In this document: positions 1-9,017 of the stretch, piece after piece | Layout of the letters: each line of letters begins with the position of its first letter | Numbering within the stretch: the first letter of the stretch is position 1 | The notes under the pieces: generated by a model | Databases searched by the model: none | The model's input: the letters and a program-made list of their open reading frames with translations, nothing else | Told to the model about the DNA's origin: nothing | Source of the DNA: Chitinophaga oryziterrae | GTDB lineage: Bacteria > Bacteroidota > Bacteroidia > Chitinophagales > Chitinophagaceae | Assembly: GCF_009758125.1 (NCBI RefSeq) | Contig: NZ_WRXO01000001.1 | Coordinates: 620,001-684,000 of the forward strand | Length of the DNA: 64,000 nucleotides | Direction: 5' to 3' | Translations under genes and position numbers: made by a program

Positions 1-1665
1 CAGGGAGGCATCTATGGTAGCATCAGGTTTTAACAACACTGTTCCCGGGTTAATGAACTGCACCTGTTCCTCTCCTGCCATCTGCATAATGCCCTGGTTA
101 ATACCCACTATTCTTTTCTCCATGTTCAGGCGGGGCAGTATACCACTGAGTAATATACCTGCTTTTGGCTGACGCTGACGGATGGCTTTTACTAAAGCCC
201 TTAATCCTGTGATAATCTCTTCATCCGTATTCATGTCCAGGTTATTGGTGCCGATGGCGATATACACTTTATTCGCATTGTAGCCATCCAGTTCATCATG
301 ATATACACGCCATAATACGTTTTCCACCCTGTCCCATCCAAAACCGAAGTTCCTGGCGCCAACAGGGTCCATCACTTCTTTCCATGAATCAGCGCCTCTT
401 GCGATAGGAGCAGCGGGCAATCCTCCCCAGAAGTGGGTGATAGAGTTACCCATCAGTACTGTTTTAGGTGCTTTGGCAGCGTTCATGGTCAGGAGTTCAT
501 TGTGACGTGCGTCCCAATCATAACGGTGTAATTCCCGGTACTGGCGGCAGGGGATAGTGGTGTTGATAGTGCCGGTAGGTTCGTGTAAGATGTTACGCAG
601 ACTGGTTTCATACGCTTTTGTATATTCCAGCATACCGGCATCACCGGGATGAACACCATCTACAGTAGCAGACAGGTCGAAGTTGATCTGGGCCGCGTTT
701 AAAATGTATACTTCTTTAACGCCTTCTGATTGCAGCTTTTCGTAAGCATCCTGCAGGGCTTTATTGGCGATAGCATTACTCGCATTCCCATTGAGTGATT
801 GCAGAGAGGCTGCCGAATTTGCTGCGAGTAATATAGGAGCCGTTCTTTTCTTACGAAGTGTATGAACCGCTGTAATGACGCGTTCCTGTATTTCTGCAGG
901 CGGTAGTTCACTGATATTGGGCAGGCAATCCAAGACATACACTTTCGCATCTATTTCAGATACGAGCGCAGTTACCGGAGGTTCCAGTTTACCATTGCCG
1001 GAAAAACCCAGGTCGATCACCTGTCTGTCCATTTGCCTGTCGAGCAGGTTAGTCCAGGCAAGGCCGGGACGTGAAGCACAGCCACCCTGGGCAATGGAAG
1101 TACCATATACTACGATAGGTTTCTCTTTGCGTGTTTGCAGGGGAACTACTGCTGTATTACCCGGTACGCCTATTTGCATCCACTTTACATTGTTGTACAA
1201 CGGCAGGTAAAGCCGGTATTCCCTTGCTTCGTCGCTGAGATTGGAGAATTTATAGGTGATCGTATCGCCAAAGGTGTACCTGCCGGAAGCCCATTTCCAG
1301 GCCCCGTTGGGATCTATGGCGTAGAGGTCAACCCCGCTAACGCCAGTAGCCGGCATATGGGGCATTTCGAATTTACCGGATACGGTGTACCGGACGATGA
1401 TCTCTTTGGCAGGTGTTCTGAAACGGATAGACAGTCCTGCTGTCTGGTGAGAAATGTTCCATACGTTCGTTTGTACGGTTTTCTCCGCCCGTGCCGGCAG
1501 GCGGTCGTAAGGCAAGCCCACTTCTTTGGGCCATGCCTGGCCTTCTATAGCCGGGAAACTGTTAGTGGCGGGGTTCCACCAGGAATATTCCTGTGCCTTT
1601 ACAACAAGGCTTAATAACGTGGTACTAACTACAATTACTGCTGTTCTGATATTTAAAATTACCAT
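1..1665 (-). CDS. Tandem SGNH/GDSL hydrolase, secreted (partial, cut by window edge)
   Basis: The reading frame starts with ATG at 1665 and is open to base 1, so 555 residues are visible and the C-terminus is missing. An N-terminal signal peptide ends near VKAQ (about residue 25). A GVDLY motif at 111-115 marks the accessory domain found before some SGNH esterases. The first SGNH domain shows YGTSIAQGG (Ser190), FSGNGK (Asn224) and DGVHPG (Asp336/His339). A second SGNH domain begins at LMGNSITHFWGG (Ser408) and has IGTNN at 471-475; its catalytic Asp/His would lie outside the window. This points to a periplasmic or secreted carbohydrate esterase, probably deacetylating glycans; the substrate is unknown. 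It is divergent from proB. Confidence 0.88.
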   Translation of the reverse strand, partial: MVILNIRTAVIVVSTTLLSLVVKAQEYSWWNPATNSFPAIEGQAWPKEVGLPYDRLPARAEKTVQTNVWNISHQTAGLSIRFRTPAKEIIVRYTVSGKFEMPHMPATGVSGVDLYAIDPNGAWKWASGRYTFGDTITYKFSNLSDEAREYRLYLPLYNNVKWMQIGVPGNTAVVPLQTRKEKPIVVYGTSIAQGGCASRPGLAWTNLLDRQMDRQVIDLGFSGNGKLEPPVTALVSEIDAKVYVLDCLPNISELPPAEIQERVITAVHTLRKKRTAPILLAANSAASLQSLNGNASNAIANKALQDAYEKLQSEGVKEVYILNAAQINFDLSATVDGVHPGDAGMLEYTKAYETSLRNILHEPTGTINTTIPCRQYRELHRYDWDARHNELLTMNAAKAPKTVLMGNSITHFWGGLPAAPIARGADSWKEVMDPVGARNFGFGWDRVENVLWRVYHDELDGYNANKVYIAIGTNNLDMNTDEEIITGLRALVKAIRQRQPKAGILLSGILPRLNMEKRIVGINQGIMQMAGEEQVQFINPGTVLLKPDATIDASL

Positions 1666-1784
1666 ACGATTTGCGCTGTATTTTAATTACTACTAAAAAT
1701 ATTGCTTTCTTATTGATTATTATATAGTGTTTTTCATGAAAAAACGCTGTTTTTTCAATATTTTGGCAGCAAATTCAGTGAACA

Positions 1785-2819
1785 GTGAACAAACCGATTG
1801 TAGTTATAAAATTTGGGACGGCATCTATTACACATGAAAATGGTGAGCTGGATGAGACGATACTGGCATCTATAGCCAGGCAGGCAGCGGATTTGCAGCA
1901 GGAGTACAATATTGTGCTGGTGTCTTCGGGAGCGGTAGCCGCCGGCAAGAAATACCTGAAGCACTATAACGGCACTATCAGCGAGCGTAAAGCCGCAGCA
2001 GCCATCGGTAACCCCTTGCTGCTGAGTAAATACGCACGGTATTTTGCACCTTACGATATCGCGATTGCCCAAAGTTTGTGCGAGCGCAGACATTTCAGCA
2101 ACCGTGCGCAATTCCTGCAGTTAAAGAAAACATATGAAGAGTTGTGGGAGAGCGGCGTAATTCCGGTAGCTAATGAAAATGACGTAGTCAGTGATCTGGA
2201 GCTGAAATTCTCCGATAACGATGAACTGGCTACCCTGATCGCGGTGGGCTTTGGTGCATCTATATTGCTGTTCAGTACTTCAGTAGGTGGGGTATTGGAT
2301 AAGGATGGTAAGGTAGTGCCGCTGATACAACAGATCGATGAAAGCATCTTATCACTGGCAGATACAAAGAAATCAAGTCTTGGGTTAGGTGGTATGGTCT
2401 CCAAACTCACCTTTGCCCGTCTGGCCACCCGCATGGGCATTAAAGTGGTGATCTTTGGCATTCATACGCCTGATGGTATTATCAACGCGATCGAAGAGAA
2501 AACGGGTACCCTGTGTTTACCGCAGGAGTGCAGTATGCCCGCCCGTAAAAAATGGCTGGCCAGTGGCAGCCTGGTAACCGGCAGGGTGCTGGTAGACGAA
2601 GGTGCCCTTACTGCCTTGCAGAAAAGGCGTAGCTTGCTGGCAGTAGGTGTGTTGACGGTGTTAGAGAAATTTGAATGCGGAGAGGTGTTTGAAATAGTGG
2701 ATGAAGAGCATAATGTGATTGCCGTGGCACGTGCGAAAGTATCTTCAGAGATTTTAACTGAAGATGGGAAAGTGCAGAATTTAGAGATTGCACATGCAGA
2801 TGATATTGTATTGTTATAG
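1785..2819 (+). CDS. proB: Glutamate 5-kinase (GTG start)
   Basis: This cytoplasmic enzyme phosphorylates L-glutamate to gamma-glutamyl phosphate, the first step of proline synthesis. The 344-aa product begins with an amino-acid-kinase domain (IKFGTASIT near residue 10, VSSGAVAAGK near 48, VANENDVV and FSDNDELATLIA near 130-150, LGLGGMVSK near 200). A C-terminal PUA domain follows (from about LASGSLVTGRVLVDEGA). The start is GTG, the only initiator that places the kinase N-terminus correctly. It lies 18 bp upstream of proA, so the two probably form an operon. proC is not in the window. Confidence 0.95.
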   Translation: MNKPIVVIKFGTASITHENGELDETILASIARQAADLQQEYNIVLVSSGAVAAGKKYLKHYNGTISERKAAAAIGNPLLLSKYARYFAPYDIAIAQSLCERRHFSNRAQFLQLKKTYEELWESGVIPVANENDVVSDLELKFSDNDELATLIAVGFGASILLFSTSVGGVLDKDGKVVPLIQQIDESILSLADTKKSSLGLGGMVSKLTFARLATRMGIKVVIFGIHTPDGIINAIEEKTGTLCLPQECSMPARKKWLASGSLVTGRVLVDEGALTALQKRRSLLAVGVLTVLEKFECGEVFEIVDEEHNVIAVARAKVSSEILTEDGKVQNLEIAHADDIVLL

Positions 2820-2837
2820 TAGTACGAAAAAAGTAAC

Positions 2838-4088
2838 ATGGAATCTATACAGGGTTTATTGGAACAGGCACAGGCAGCCACCCGTTCAGTAAAGGGATTG
2901 CCTGATCAGCAGAAGCAGCAGTTGTTGCAGCGGCTGGCCGTGCATGTAGTGGAGAATACGGCTGCTATTGTGGCCGAGAACAGAAAAGACGTGGAGAAGA
3001 TGTCCGCACAGGACCCGAAAATGGATCGCCTGGTGCTGAATGAAACCCGTATTAAACAACTGGCGGATAGCCTGAATGAGATAGCGTTGTTACCTGATCC
3101 TGCTAACCAGATCATGCTGGAAAGAACGCTGGATAATGGGCTGCATGTGCAGAAACGTACTGTTCCGCTGGGAGTAGTAGGTGTGATTTATGAATCAAGA
3201 CCAAACGTTACTTTAGATGTAGCTGCGTTATGCATCCGCTCTGGTAATGTATGTGTACTGCGTGGAGGATCAGATGCCTTCTTTACCAATACCATACTGG
3301 TAAGCCTGATACAGGATGTATTAAGGGAGTTTAATGTAGATGTAAACGCTGTACAGTTATTACCGGTAGACCGTGCGCTGATAGGAGACATGCTTACTGC
3401 GGTGAAATATATTGATATCATTATTCCCCGCGGATCACAGCAACTGATAGAATATGTACGTGCTAATTCCCGTGTGCCTGTAATAGAAACGGGGGCCGGT
3501 GTCTGTCATACTTATGTGGAGAAGACGGCAGATTTAAATATGGCCAGCGCTATTGTTACCAATGCAAAAGTATCCCGTCCTTCTGTATGTAATTCACTGG
3601 ATACAGTGCTGGTGGACAAAGAAGTAGCGAAAGCGCTGTTATCCTTATTAGCGCCTTCATTGAAAGCATATGATGTAGAGATCTTTGCAGATGAAACAGC
3701 ATATGCTATTTTGAAAAAACTGGATTATCCTTTACTGCAACATGCAGCTCCTGAAGATTTCGGTCGTGAGTTCCTGGACTTCAAATGTTCCGTGAAAGTA
3801 GTGTCCGGGCCAGATGAAGCCTTGCAGCATATACAGGAATATTCTTCCAAACATTCTGAAGCTATTGTATCTGCGGACACCGCTATCAGTGAGCGGTTTT
3901 TGAATGAAGTAGATGCAGCAGCCGTATATATCAACGCCTCTACCCGTTTTACAGATGGCGGCGTGTTTGGACTAGGTGCGGAGATTGGTATCTCTACTCA
4001 GAAGTTGCATGCACGCGGACCATTTGCATTAGAAAAACTGGTAACAGAGAAATGGTTTATAAGAGGAAATGGGCAGGTAAGGAATTAG
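2838..4088 (+). CDS. proA: Gamma-glutamyl phosphate reductase
   Basis: The enzyme reduces gamma-glutamyl phosphate to glutamate-5-semialdehyde with NADPH, acting directly after ProB. Length (416 aa) is normal for ProA. Diagnostic segments are the cofactor-domain stretch GVIYESRPNVTLD (near 115-127), IPRGS (196-200), and the catalytic cysteine Cys251 in RPSVCNSLDTVLV. The C-terminal GLGAEIGISTQKLHARGP segment is typical of the family. The gene overlaps the 3' end of the convergent GH9 gene by 4 bp, and I see no terminator hairpin between them. Confidence 0.96.
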   Translation: MESIQGLLEQAQAATRSVKGLPDQQKQQLLQRLAVHVVENTAAIVAENRKDVEKMSAQDPKMDRLVLNETRIKQLADSLNEIALLPDPANQIMLERTLDNGLHVQKRTVPLGVVGVIYESRPNVTLDVAALCIRSGNVCVLRGGSDAFFTNTILVSLIQDVLREFNVDVNAVQLLPVDRALIGDMLTAVKYIDIIIPRGSQQLIEYVRANSRVPVIETGAGVCHTYVEKTADLNMASAIVTNAKVSRPSVCNSLDTVLVDKEVAKALLSLLAPSLKAYDVEIFADETAYAILKKLDYPLLQHAAPEDFGREFLDFKCSVKVVSGPDEALQHIQEYSSKHSEAIVSADTAISERFLNEVDAAAVYINASTRFTDGGVFGLGAEIGISTQKLHARGPFALEKLVTEKWFIRGNGQVRN

Positions 4089-6577
4089 TTCCCTACCAGC
4101 TCATTTATCTTTTTAAACTGATAGCCTTCTTTTTTTAATTCGCTGATCAGTTGATTGAGTTTGTTATAAAACTTATCTGTCCTTCTGGGATCAGTACCTG
4201 CATGTATAAGTAATATCACTCCGTTTAAATTCCCTTTTCTGTTTTTATCAAATTGCATGATCCCGTTATAAATCTCTTTACTGCTTTTATAATTATTCAT
4301 ACCGGGATAGGTGTAATCCGAATTGCTACCCGTGCCGGGTGTGAAGTTTACCAGTTGTAACCCTATTTTATAAGACCATGTAGCGATAGCGTTGTTCCAC
4401 CATTCATAGGGAGGAATGTAGTATTTAACAGCAGTTGTATCTATACCTGATTTTTTCATTTTAGATAAATTCCGGGACATGTCTGTTTCAAATTCCTGTT
4501 GTGTCACTAACAGGCTATCCCGGTTTTGCCAGTCGCAGTATAACAGGTGTTTATCTGAATGAGGGCCCAGGTAATGACCGGCTTTATACAGGGCTTTAAC
4601 AGGGAGTTGATATGCTTTTGTATTATAGAACCTTCCTGTGAAAAAGAAGGATGCTTTAACTTTTTGTTGTTGTAATGTATTGGATATTGTTGTTAATCCA
4701 TCTCCGAATTCATCCGCTGTAAATACTAATGCGATTTCTTTTTTGGTGCTGTCTGCTCTTGTAATTGCACCTTGTGTAATTGTTTTTCCTTCTGCTTCTT
4801 TAGCAGCTAATAAGTAAATCATTACAGCGGTACCGTCCATGGTTGGCTCGTTGGTGCTGTAATCTCCGAAGTCGTCGTGATATACGGCAAGATCGCTTTG
4901 GAAGTCTGCATATTCATCTGCATCTTCTAATTTTATGCCTATGAGATTCCTGAAGATATTGGTGTAAACGGGACCATCAACCAATCCGCCATCCAGTGGA
5001 TAATGTTTTAAATGTGATAAGGAAGAATGAGGATCTGAGGGCGTATCACCATTGGCGGGTAATCCATAGACCATGCCTGTACCCCAGGGATTGCAGCCAA
5101 AGATCCAGTCGAAGCAGGCCTGCTCTAATTGTATGTAAGTCTGGTCACCGCTTAACTGGCGGTACCAGTAACATTGAATAGCGAAGGCGACTGTCAGGTT
5201 GTTACTGCACCAGATGTAAGGGATACCTCTGTAGAAGCTGTTGTGGGAGGCTTTATTCCATACTTTTTCGATGCCTGATCTATAATATTGGATAATGGTA
5301 TCCCTGTTATGACCTTTTAATTGTCTGGCCAGTTCAAAGTGACCTACGTTGATAAAAGGATACCACTGGTAATGTTTTGCGGTGTCTTTGCCCAGCCAGG
5401 GAGTAACAGGTTCCTGTCTGGCAAAGGAGAGCGCATCAGCAGTATTGGTCAGGGCCGCAGCTGCCAGTTCCATATCATCTGTATAATTGTCTTCTTCATA
5501 GAAATAAGGAGATCTTCCCGGCGCTGTCTGGCAAACGCCTGGTTTTGCTATTCCCAATTGCCAGGCCGCGCGGGCTTTGTGTAACAGAGAATCCGCATAG
5601 GCCGGTTGTAATGGCGATAACAGGTGGTAGCCCAGTGCAAAGGAGCTGCTGAATTTTCCCGCAGTAGAAGCAATACCGGTACTCCTGTTCTTATATTTCA
5701 ATAAGCCCTGTGGAGTTCCTGTGCAGAAATAAACCGGGCGTTCCAGTCCGTGATTATAAAAGTTGGTATCCTGTTTAGGGATCCTCATACCCTGGTGATC
5801 CCTGTCGTCTCCGATCTGGTTATACATCCTGTCATCCGCAGGGTACATTTTCATCAGCCAGTCTAAGCCCCATTTAGCCTCATCCAGCACGTCTGCCATC
5901 CCGTTGTTGCCTGAGAGACCATTTGCCTGTAAGCTGTCCGTAAAAACGCCCGGGAAATCGCGGTACGCTGCCAGCAGGTGCCAGGTAGCATTGGCAGAGG
6001 TAGTGACATATTGTAAATAGTCAGACGCATCATGCCATCCACCTGAAACCGGCACAAAAACGCTATCCGGTCCGTAAACCGGAAAACCATCGTGTGTATG
6101 GCAGGAATCTTTTAAAAAAGGATTGAACCCGCTTCTTTGCTGACGCATATAGCGCAGGCAGAAATCCGCAGCCCCTTTATATACGGTGTCGCTGATAGTA
6201 AACACAGGGGATACCGTTATGCCCATAGCAATGGCCGAACTCTTAAGTCCGGCTGTAGTCGTAGTGCCCATGGCATTTATCACCTTTGTTTGCAGGTAAT
6301 ATTGCCCCGGCTGCCGGAATGCAGAAAAGTCCAGGCGGTAAGTTTGCCGGAATGGTCCATATGCGCCAAAGGCAGTACCTGCCGTATGATGGTACACTAC
6401 TTTATGCGTACGCGCATCTATCAGCTCAAAATATTTTAATGTATCTTGTTCTTTACTGCACCATACCGCTACCTTACTGCCAGCAGGAGTATAGCCCATC
6501 TGGTTAATACGGATCCAGTCGGCGGATGCAGTAATATTAATAAAAGCAAACAACAAGCATAAGAGCAGTGTTTTCAT
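4085..6577 (-). CDS. GH9 glycoside hydrolase fused to a C-terminal polysaccharide-deacetylase-like domain
   Basis: The 830-aa secreted protein has a signal peptide (MKTLLLCLLFAFINITASA), a cellulase-type N-terminal Ig-like domain (about 20-110) and a GH9 (alpha/alpha)6 catalytic domain. The nucleophile-activating Asp pair sits in HDASD (Asp183/Asp186) and the general acid in DYSTNEP (Glu577). From about residue 614 a NodB-like domain follows, with ASFFFTG, metal-type HSDKH (His673/His677), an IPPY motif and LLIHAG. Its first motif reads TADEFGDG, where classical NodB has TFDDG. GH9 members cleave beta-1,4-glucans or related amino-glycans. Its position opposite the MurNAc genes hints at amino-sugar glycans, but that is inference. 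Confidence 0.9.
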   Translation of the reverse strand: MKTLLLCLLFAFINITASADWIRINQMGYTPAGSKVAVWCSKEQDTLKYFELIDARTHKVVYHHTAGTAFGAYGPFRQTYRLDFSAFRQPGQYYLQTKVINAMGTTTTAGLKSSAIAMGITVSPVFTISDTVYKGAADFCLRYMRQQRSGFNPFLKDSCHTHDGFPVYGPDSVFVPVSGGWHDASDYLQYVTTSANATWHLLAAYRDFPGVFTDSLQANGLSGNNGMADVLDEAKWGLDWLMKMYPADDRMYNQIGDDRDHQGMRIPKQDTNFYNHGLERPVYFCTGTPQGLLKYKNRSTGIASTAGKFSSSFALGYHLLSPLQPAYADSLLHKARAAWQLGIAKPGVCQTAPGRSPYFYEEDNYTDDMELAAAALTNTADALSFARQEPVTPWLGKDTAKHYQWYPFINVGHFELARQLKGHNRDTIIQYYRSGIEKVWNKASHNSFYRGIPYIWCSNNLTVAFAIQCYWYRQLSGDQTYIQLEQACFDWIFGCNPWGTGMVYGLPANGDTPSDPHSSLSHLKHYPLDGGLVDGPVYTNIFRNLIGIKLEDADEYADFQSDLAVYHDDFGDYSTNEPTMDGTAVMIYLLAAKEAEGKTITQGAITRADSTKKEIALVFTADEFGDGLTTISNTLQQQKVKASFFFTGRFYNTKAYQLPVKALYKAGHYLGPHSDKHLLYCDWQNRDSLLVTQQEFETDMSRNLSKMKKSGIDTTAVKYYIPPYEWWNNAIATWSYKIGLQLVNFTPGTGSNSDYTYPGMNNYKSSKEIYNGIMQFDKNRKGNLNGVILLIHAGTDPRRTDKFYNKLNQLISELKKEGYQFKKINELVGN

Positions 6578-6659
6578 ACTTAAGATTGTAATTAGTGGAA
6601 TATGCAGCAGTACTAAAATAAGATTTTATTCGGTTTTCTGCATATATTTTTAGTTTTTC

Positions 6660-6705
6660 TGCGTTTTTGTATTTACATTTAAGAAAGAATGTGCGTTTTT
6701 ATGCA
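6660..6705 (+). promoter_or_regulatory. Candidate operator repeats upstream of the symporter-murQ-anmK operon
   Basis: Two similar boxes lie in the 160-bp divergent interval between the GH9 gene and the symporter: TGCGTTTTTGTATT at 6660 and TGCGTTTTTATGCA at 6692. Related boxes occur before the DeoR-type regulator at 10231 and 10253. Shared boxes before an operon and its presumed regulator suggest binding sites, but the background is T-rich and the match is short. Confidence 0.35.
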
Positions 6706-6737
6706 GTTTTAATAACTGTAACAACCAAATAGCTAGT

Positions 6738-8195
6738 ATGTCACCAATCCTCCTGTTTTCTATCGTTATCATTTATTTTGCCGTATTGTTGCTGGTAGCG
6801 TGGTATACCGGTCGTAATTCCAGTAATGAATCTTTCTTTATTGGCAACCGTAACAGTAACTGGATGCTGGTAGCATTTGGGATGGTAGGTACTTCGTTAA
6901 GTGGTGTCACCTTTGTAAGTGTACCGGGTGGAGTGGCCACCACAGCCTTCTCGTATTTCCAGGTAATGCTGGGATATTTCCTGGGATACATGGTGATCGC
7001 TTATGTATTGCTGCCTTTATATTATAAGCTGCATCTTACCTCTATCTATAATTATTTAAATGACCGCTTCGGGAAAGCTTCTTATAAAACAGGTGCTTCT
7101 TTCTTTATATTATCAAGAACGCTGGGGGCCACTGCCCGCCTGTACCTGGTAGTAAACATCCTGCAGGAAGCGATCATGAATCAGTTTAATGTCCCTTTCT
7201 GGGTAACTACACTGGTCATCCTCATTATGATATTATTATACACTTTTGAAGGTGGTGTAAAGACTATCGTATATACGGATACCATGCAAACCAGTTGTAT
7301 GCTGCTGGGCCTTGTTATCTGTGTGATCTATATCCTGCATACCATGAATCTTAGTCTGGGTGATAGTTTTACGGCTATGATCAACAAGCATATGACGCAG
7401 ATATTTTTCACCGATCCCGATGATAAGTCCTTCTTCCTGAAACAGATTTTAGGCGGGATGTTCATTACGATTACCATGACGGGCATGGACCAGGAAATGA
7501 TGCAGAAGAACATCTCCGTGAAGACCCTGAAAGGTGCACAGAAGAATGTGGTAACCCTGTCATTCGTGTTGCTGGGGGTTATTCTGTTATTCCTTTTCCT
7601 GGGTGGGTTATTATACCTGTATGCCGACTTCCTGCATGTATCTGCCATAGGGGATAAGATCTTCCCTGTACTGGCGCTGGAGCATATGCCTGCCTATATG
7701 TCCATCATCTTTATCATTGCACTGATCTCCGCACTGTTCCCCAGTGCAGACGGTGCTATCACCGCATTAACTTCTTCCTTCTGTATAGATATACTGGATA
7801 TACGCCAGCGTGGCAACCTTACGGAAGCACAGCAGAAAAAGACCAGACAGAAGGTACATCTGGTGGTGTCCTTTATCTTTTTGCTGTTCGTGCTGCTGTT
7901 TAAATATATCAACAGCGCCAGTATGATCAGTGTCATCCTTGTGGTGGCCAGTTATACCTATGGCCCGTTGCTGGGATTATTCTCTTTCGGGATTCTTACC
8001 CGGCGCAGGGTGAATGATGCCGTGGTACCGGTGCTGGCCGTGGCAGCACCGCTGATCTGTCTTTTCCTGGATACTTACCAGGCAAAGGTACTGGGCGATT
8101 ATAAAATAGGATTGGAATTACTGGTAATAAATGGTTTACTGATGTTTACCGGGTTATTACTGTTTTCAAAACCGGCAGAAAAAAAGCTACTATAA
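6738..8195 (+). CDS. SSS-family sodium:solute symporter, likely (anhydro-)N-acetylmuramate transporter
   Basis: The 485-aa inner-membrane protein has about 13 hydrophobic segments and a sodium/solute symporter architecture: RNSSNESFFIGNRNSNWMLV after the first helix, then GMVGTSLSGVTFVSVPG, and a long FEGGVKTIVYTDTMQ segment. It begins a +-strand run with murQ 18 bp downstream and anmK overlapping murQ. In Tannerella a transporter of this type (MurT) accompanies MurNAc catabolic genes. By that analogy this protein probably imports MurNAc or 1,6-anhydro-MurNAc across the inner membrane. Transport specificity is inferred from context only. Confidence 0.85.
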   Translation: MSPILLFSIVIIYFAVLLLVAWYTGRNSSNESFFIGNRNSNWMLVAFGMVGTSLSGVTFVSVPGGVATTAFSYFQVMLGYFLGYMVIAYVLLPLYYKLHLTSIYNYLNDRFGKASYKTGASFFILSRTLGATARLYLVVNILQEAIMNQFNVPFWVTTLVILIMILLYTFEGGVKTIVYTDTMQTSCMLLGLVICVIYILHTMNLSLGDSFTAMINKHMTQIFFTDPDDKSFFLKQILGGMFITITMTGMDQEMMQKNISVKTLKGAQKNVVTLSFVLLGVILLFLFLGGLLYLYADFLHVSAIGDKIFPVLALEHMPAYMSIIFIIALISALFPSADGAITALTSSFCIDILDIRQRGNLTEAQQKKTRQKVHLVVSFIFLLFVLLFKYINSASMISVILVVASYTYGPLLGLFSFGILTRRRVNDAVVPVLAVAAPLICLFLDTYQAKVLGDYKIGLELLVINGLLMFTGLLLFSKPAEKKLL

Positions 8196-8213
8196 TCTTA
8201 ATGTAATACTGAT

Positions 8214-9017
8214 ATGTTAACTACAGAGATGTCTTCCCGTTTTAACAACCTGGAGCAAATGAGTGTGACGGCCATACTGGAAGGTATTAACAGCGAGGAC
8301 ATGACTGTTCCGCTGGCTGTTGCAAAAGCCATTCCCCAGGTAGAGCCGCTGGTAACTGCCATTGTCAAACGCATGAAACAGGGTGGCCGCCTTTTTTATA
8401 TAGGCGCCGGGACCAGTGGCAGGCTGGGTATCCTGGACGCATCTGAATGTCCGCCAACGTTTGGCGTACCACATGAACTGGTAGTGGGCATCATTGCCGG
8501 GGGTGATACCGCCATCCGCAAAGCGGTGGAGTTTGCTGAAGATGATGCGGAGCAGGCCGTAAAAGACCTGGCGCAGTTCTCACTCACGGATAAAGATACA
8601 GTGATAGGTATTGCAGCATCGGGTACTACTCCGTATGTGATCGGAGGCGTAACAACATTGCGTAAGCAGGGTATCCTTACGGGATGTGTGACCTGTAATA
8701 CAGGCAGTCCGCTGGCTGCTGCCGTGGAATATCCTGTAGAAGCGGAAGTAGGCGCAGAGTTCCTGACCGGTAGTACGCGTATGAAAGCAGGGACTGCACA
8801 GAAGCTGATCCTGAATATGATTTCTACTACAGTGATGATACAGCTGGGACATGTGAAAGGGAATAAGATGGTGGATATGCAGCTGAGTAATAAAAAACTG
8901 ATCAGCCGCGCAGTGAAGATGGTGATGACGGAATTAGCAGTAGATGAAGAAACTGCAAAGCAACTGATAAAGGAAAAGGGTAGCATCAGATCAGCAATTG
9001 AAAGTGGAAAGTCATGA
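8214..9017 (+). CDS. murQ: N-acetylmuramic acid 6-phosphate etherase
   Basis: MurQ cleaves the lactyl ether of MurNAc-6-phosphate to give GlcNAc-6-phosphate and D-lactate in the cytoplasm. The 267-aa protein has the SIS sugar-phosphate-binding loop YIGAGTSGR (62-70), the catalytic Glu region DASECPPTFG (Glu78) and a second acidic site AEDDAEQA (Glu109 region), plus the family signature LTGSTRMKAGTAQK. The size is close to other MurQ proteins. Its stop overlaps the anmK start in ATGA, indicating translational coupling; this supports a route from anhydro-MurNAc to GlcNAc-6P. Confidence 0.95.
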   Translation: MLTTEMSSRFNNLEQMSVTAILEGINSEDMTVPLAVAKAIPQVEPLVTAIVKRMKQGGRLFYIGAGTSGRLGILDASECPPTFGVPHELVVGIIAGGDTAIRKAVEFAEDDAEQAVKDLAQFSLTDKDTVIGIAASGTTPYVIGGVTTLRKQGILTGCVTCNTGSPLAAAVEYPVEAEVGAEFLTGSTRMKAGTAQKLILNMISTTVMIQLGHVKGNKMVDMQLSNKKLISRAVKMVMTELAVDEETAKQLIKEKGSIRSAIESGKS

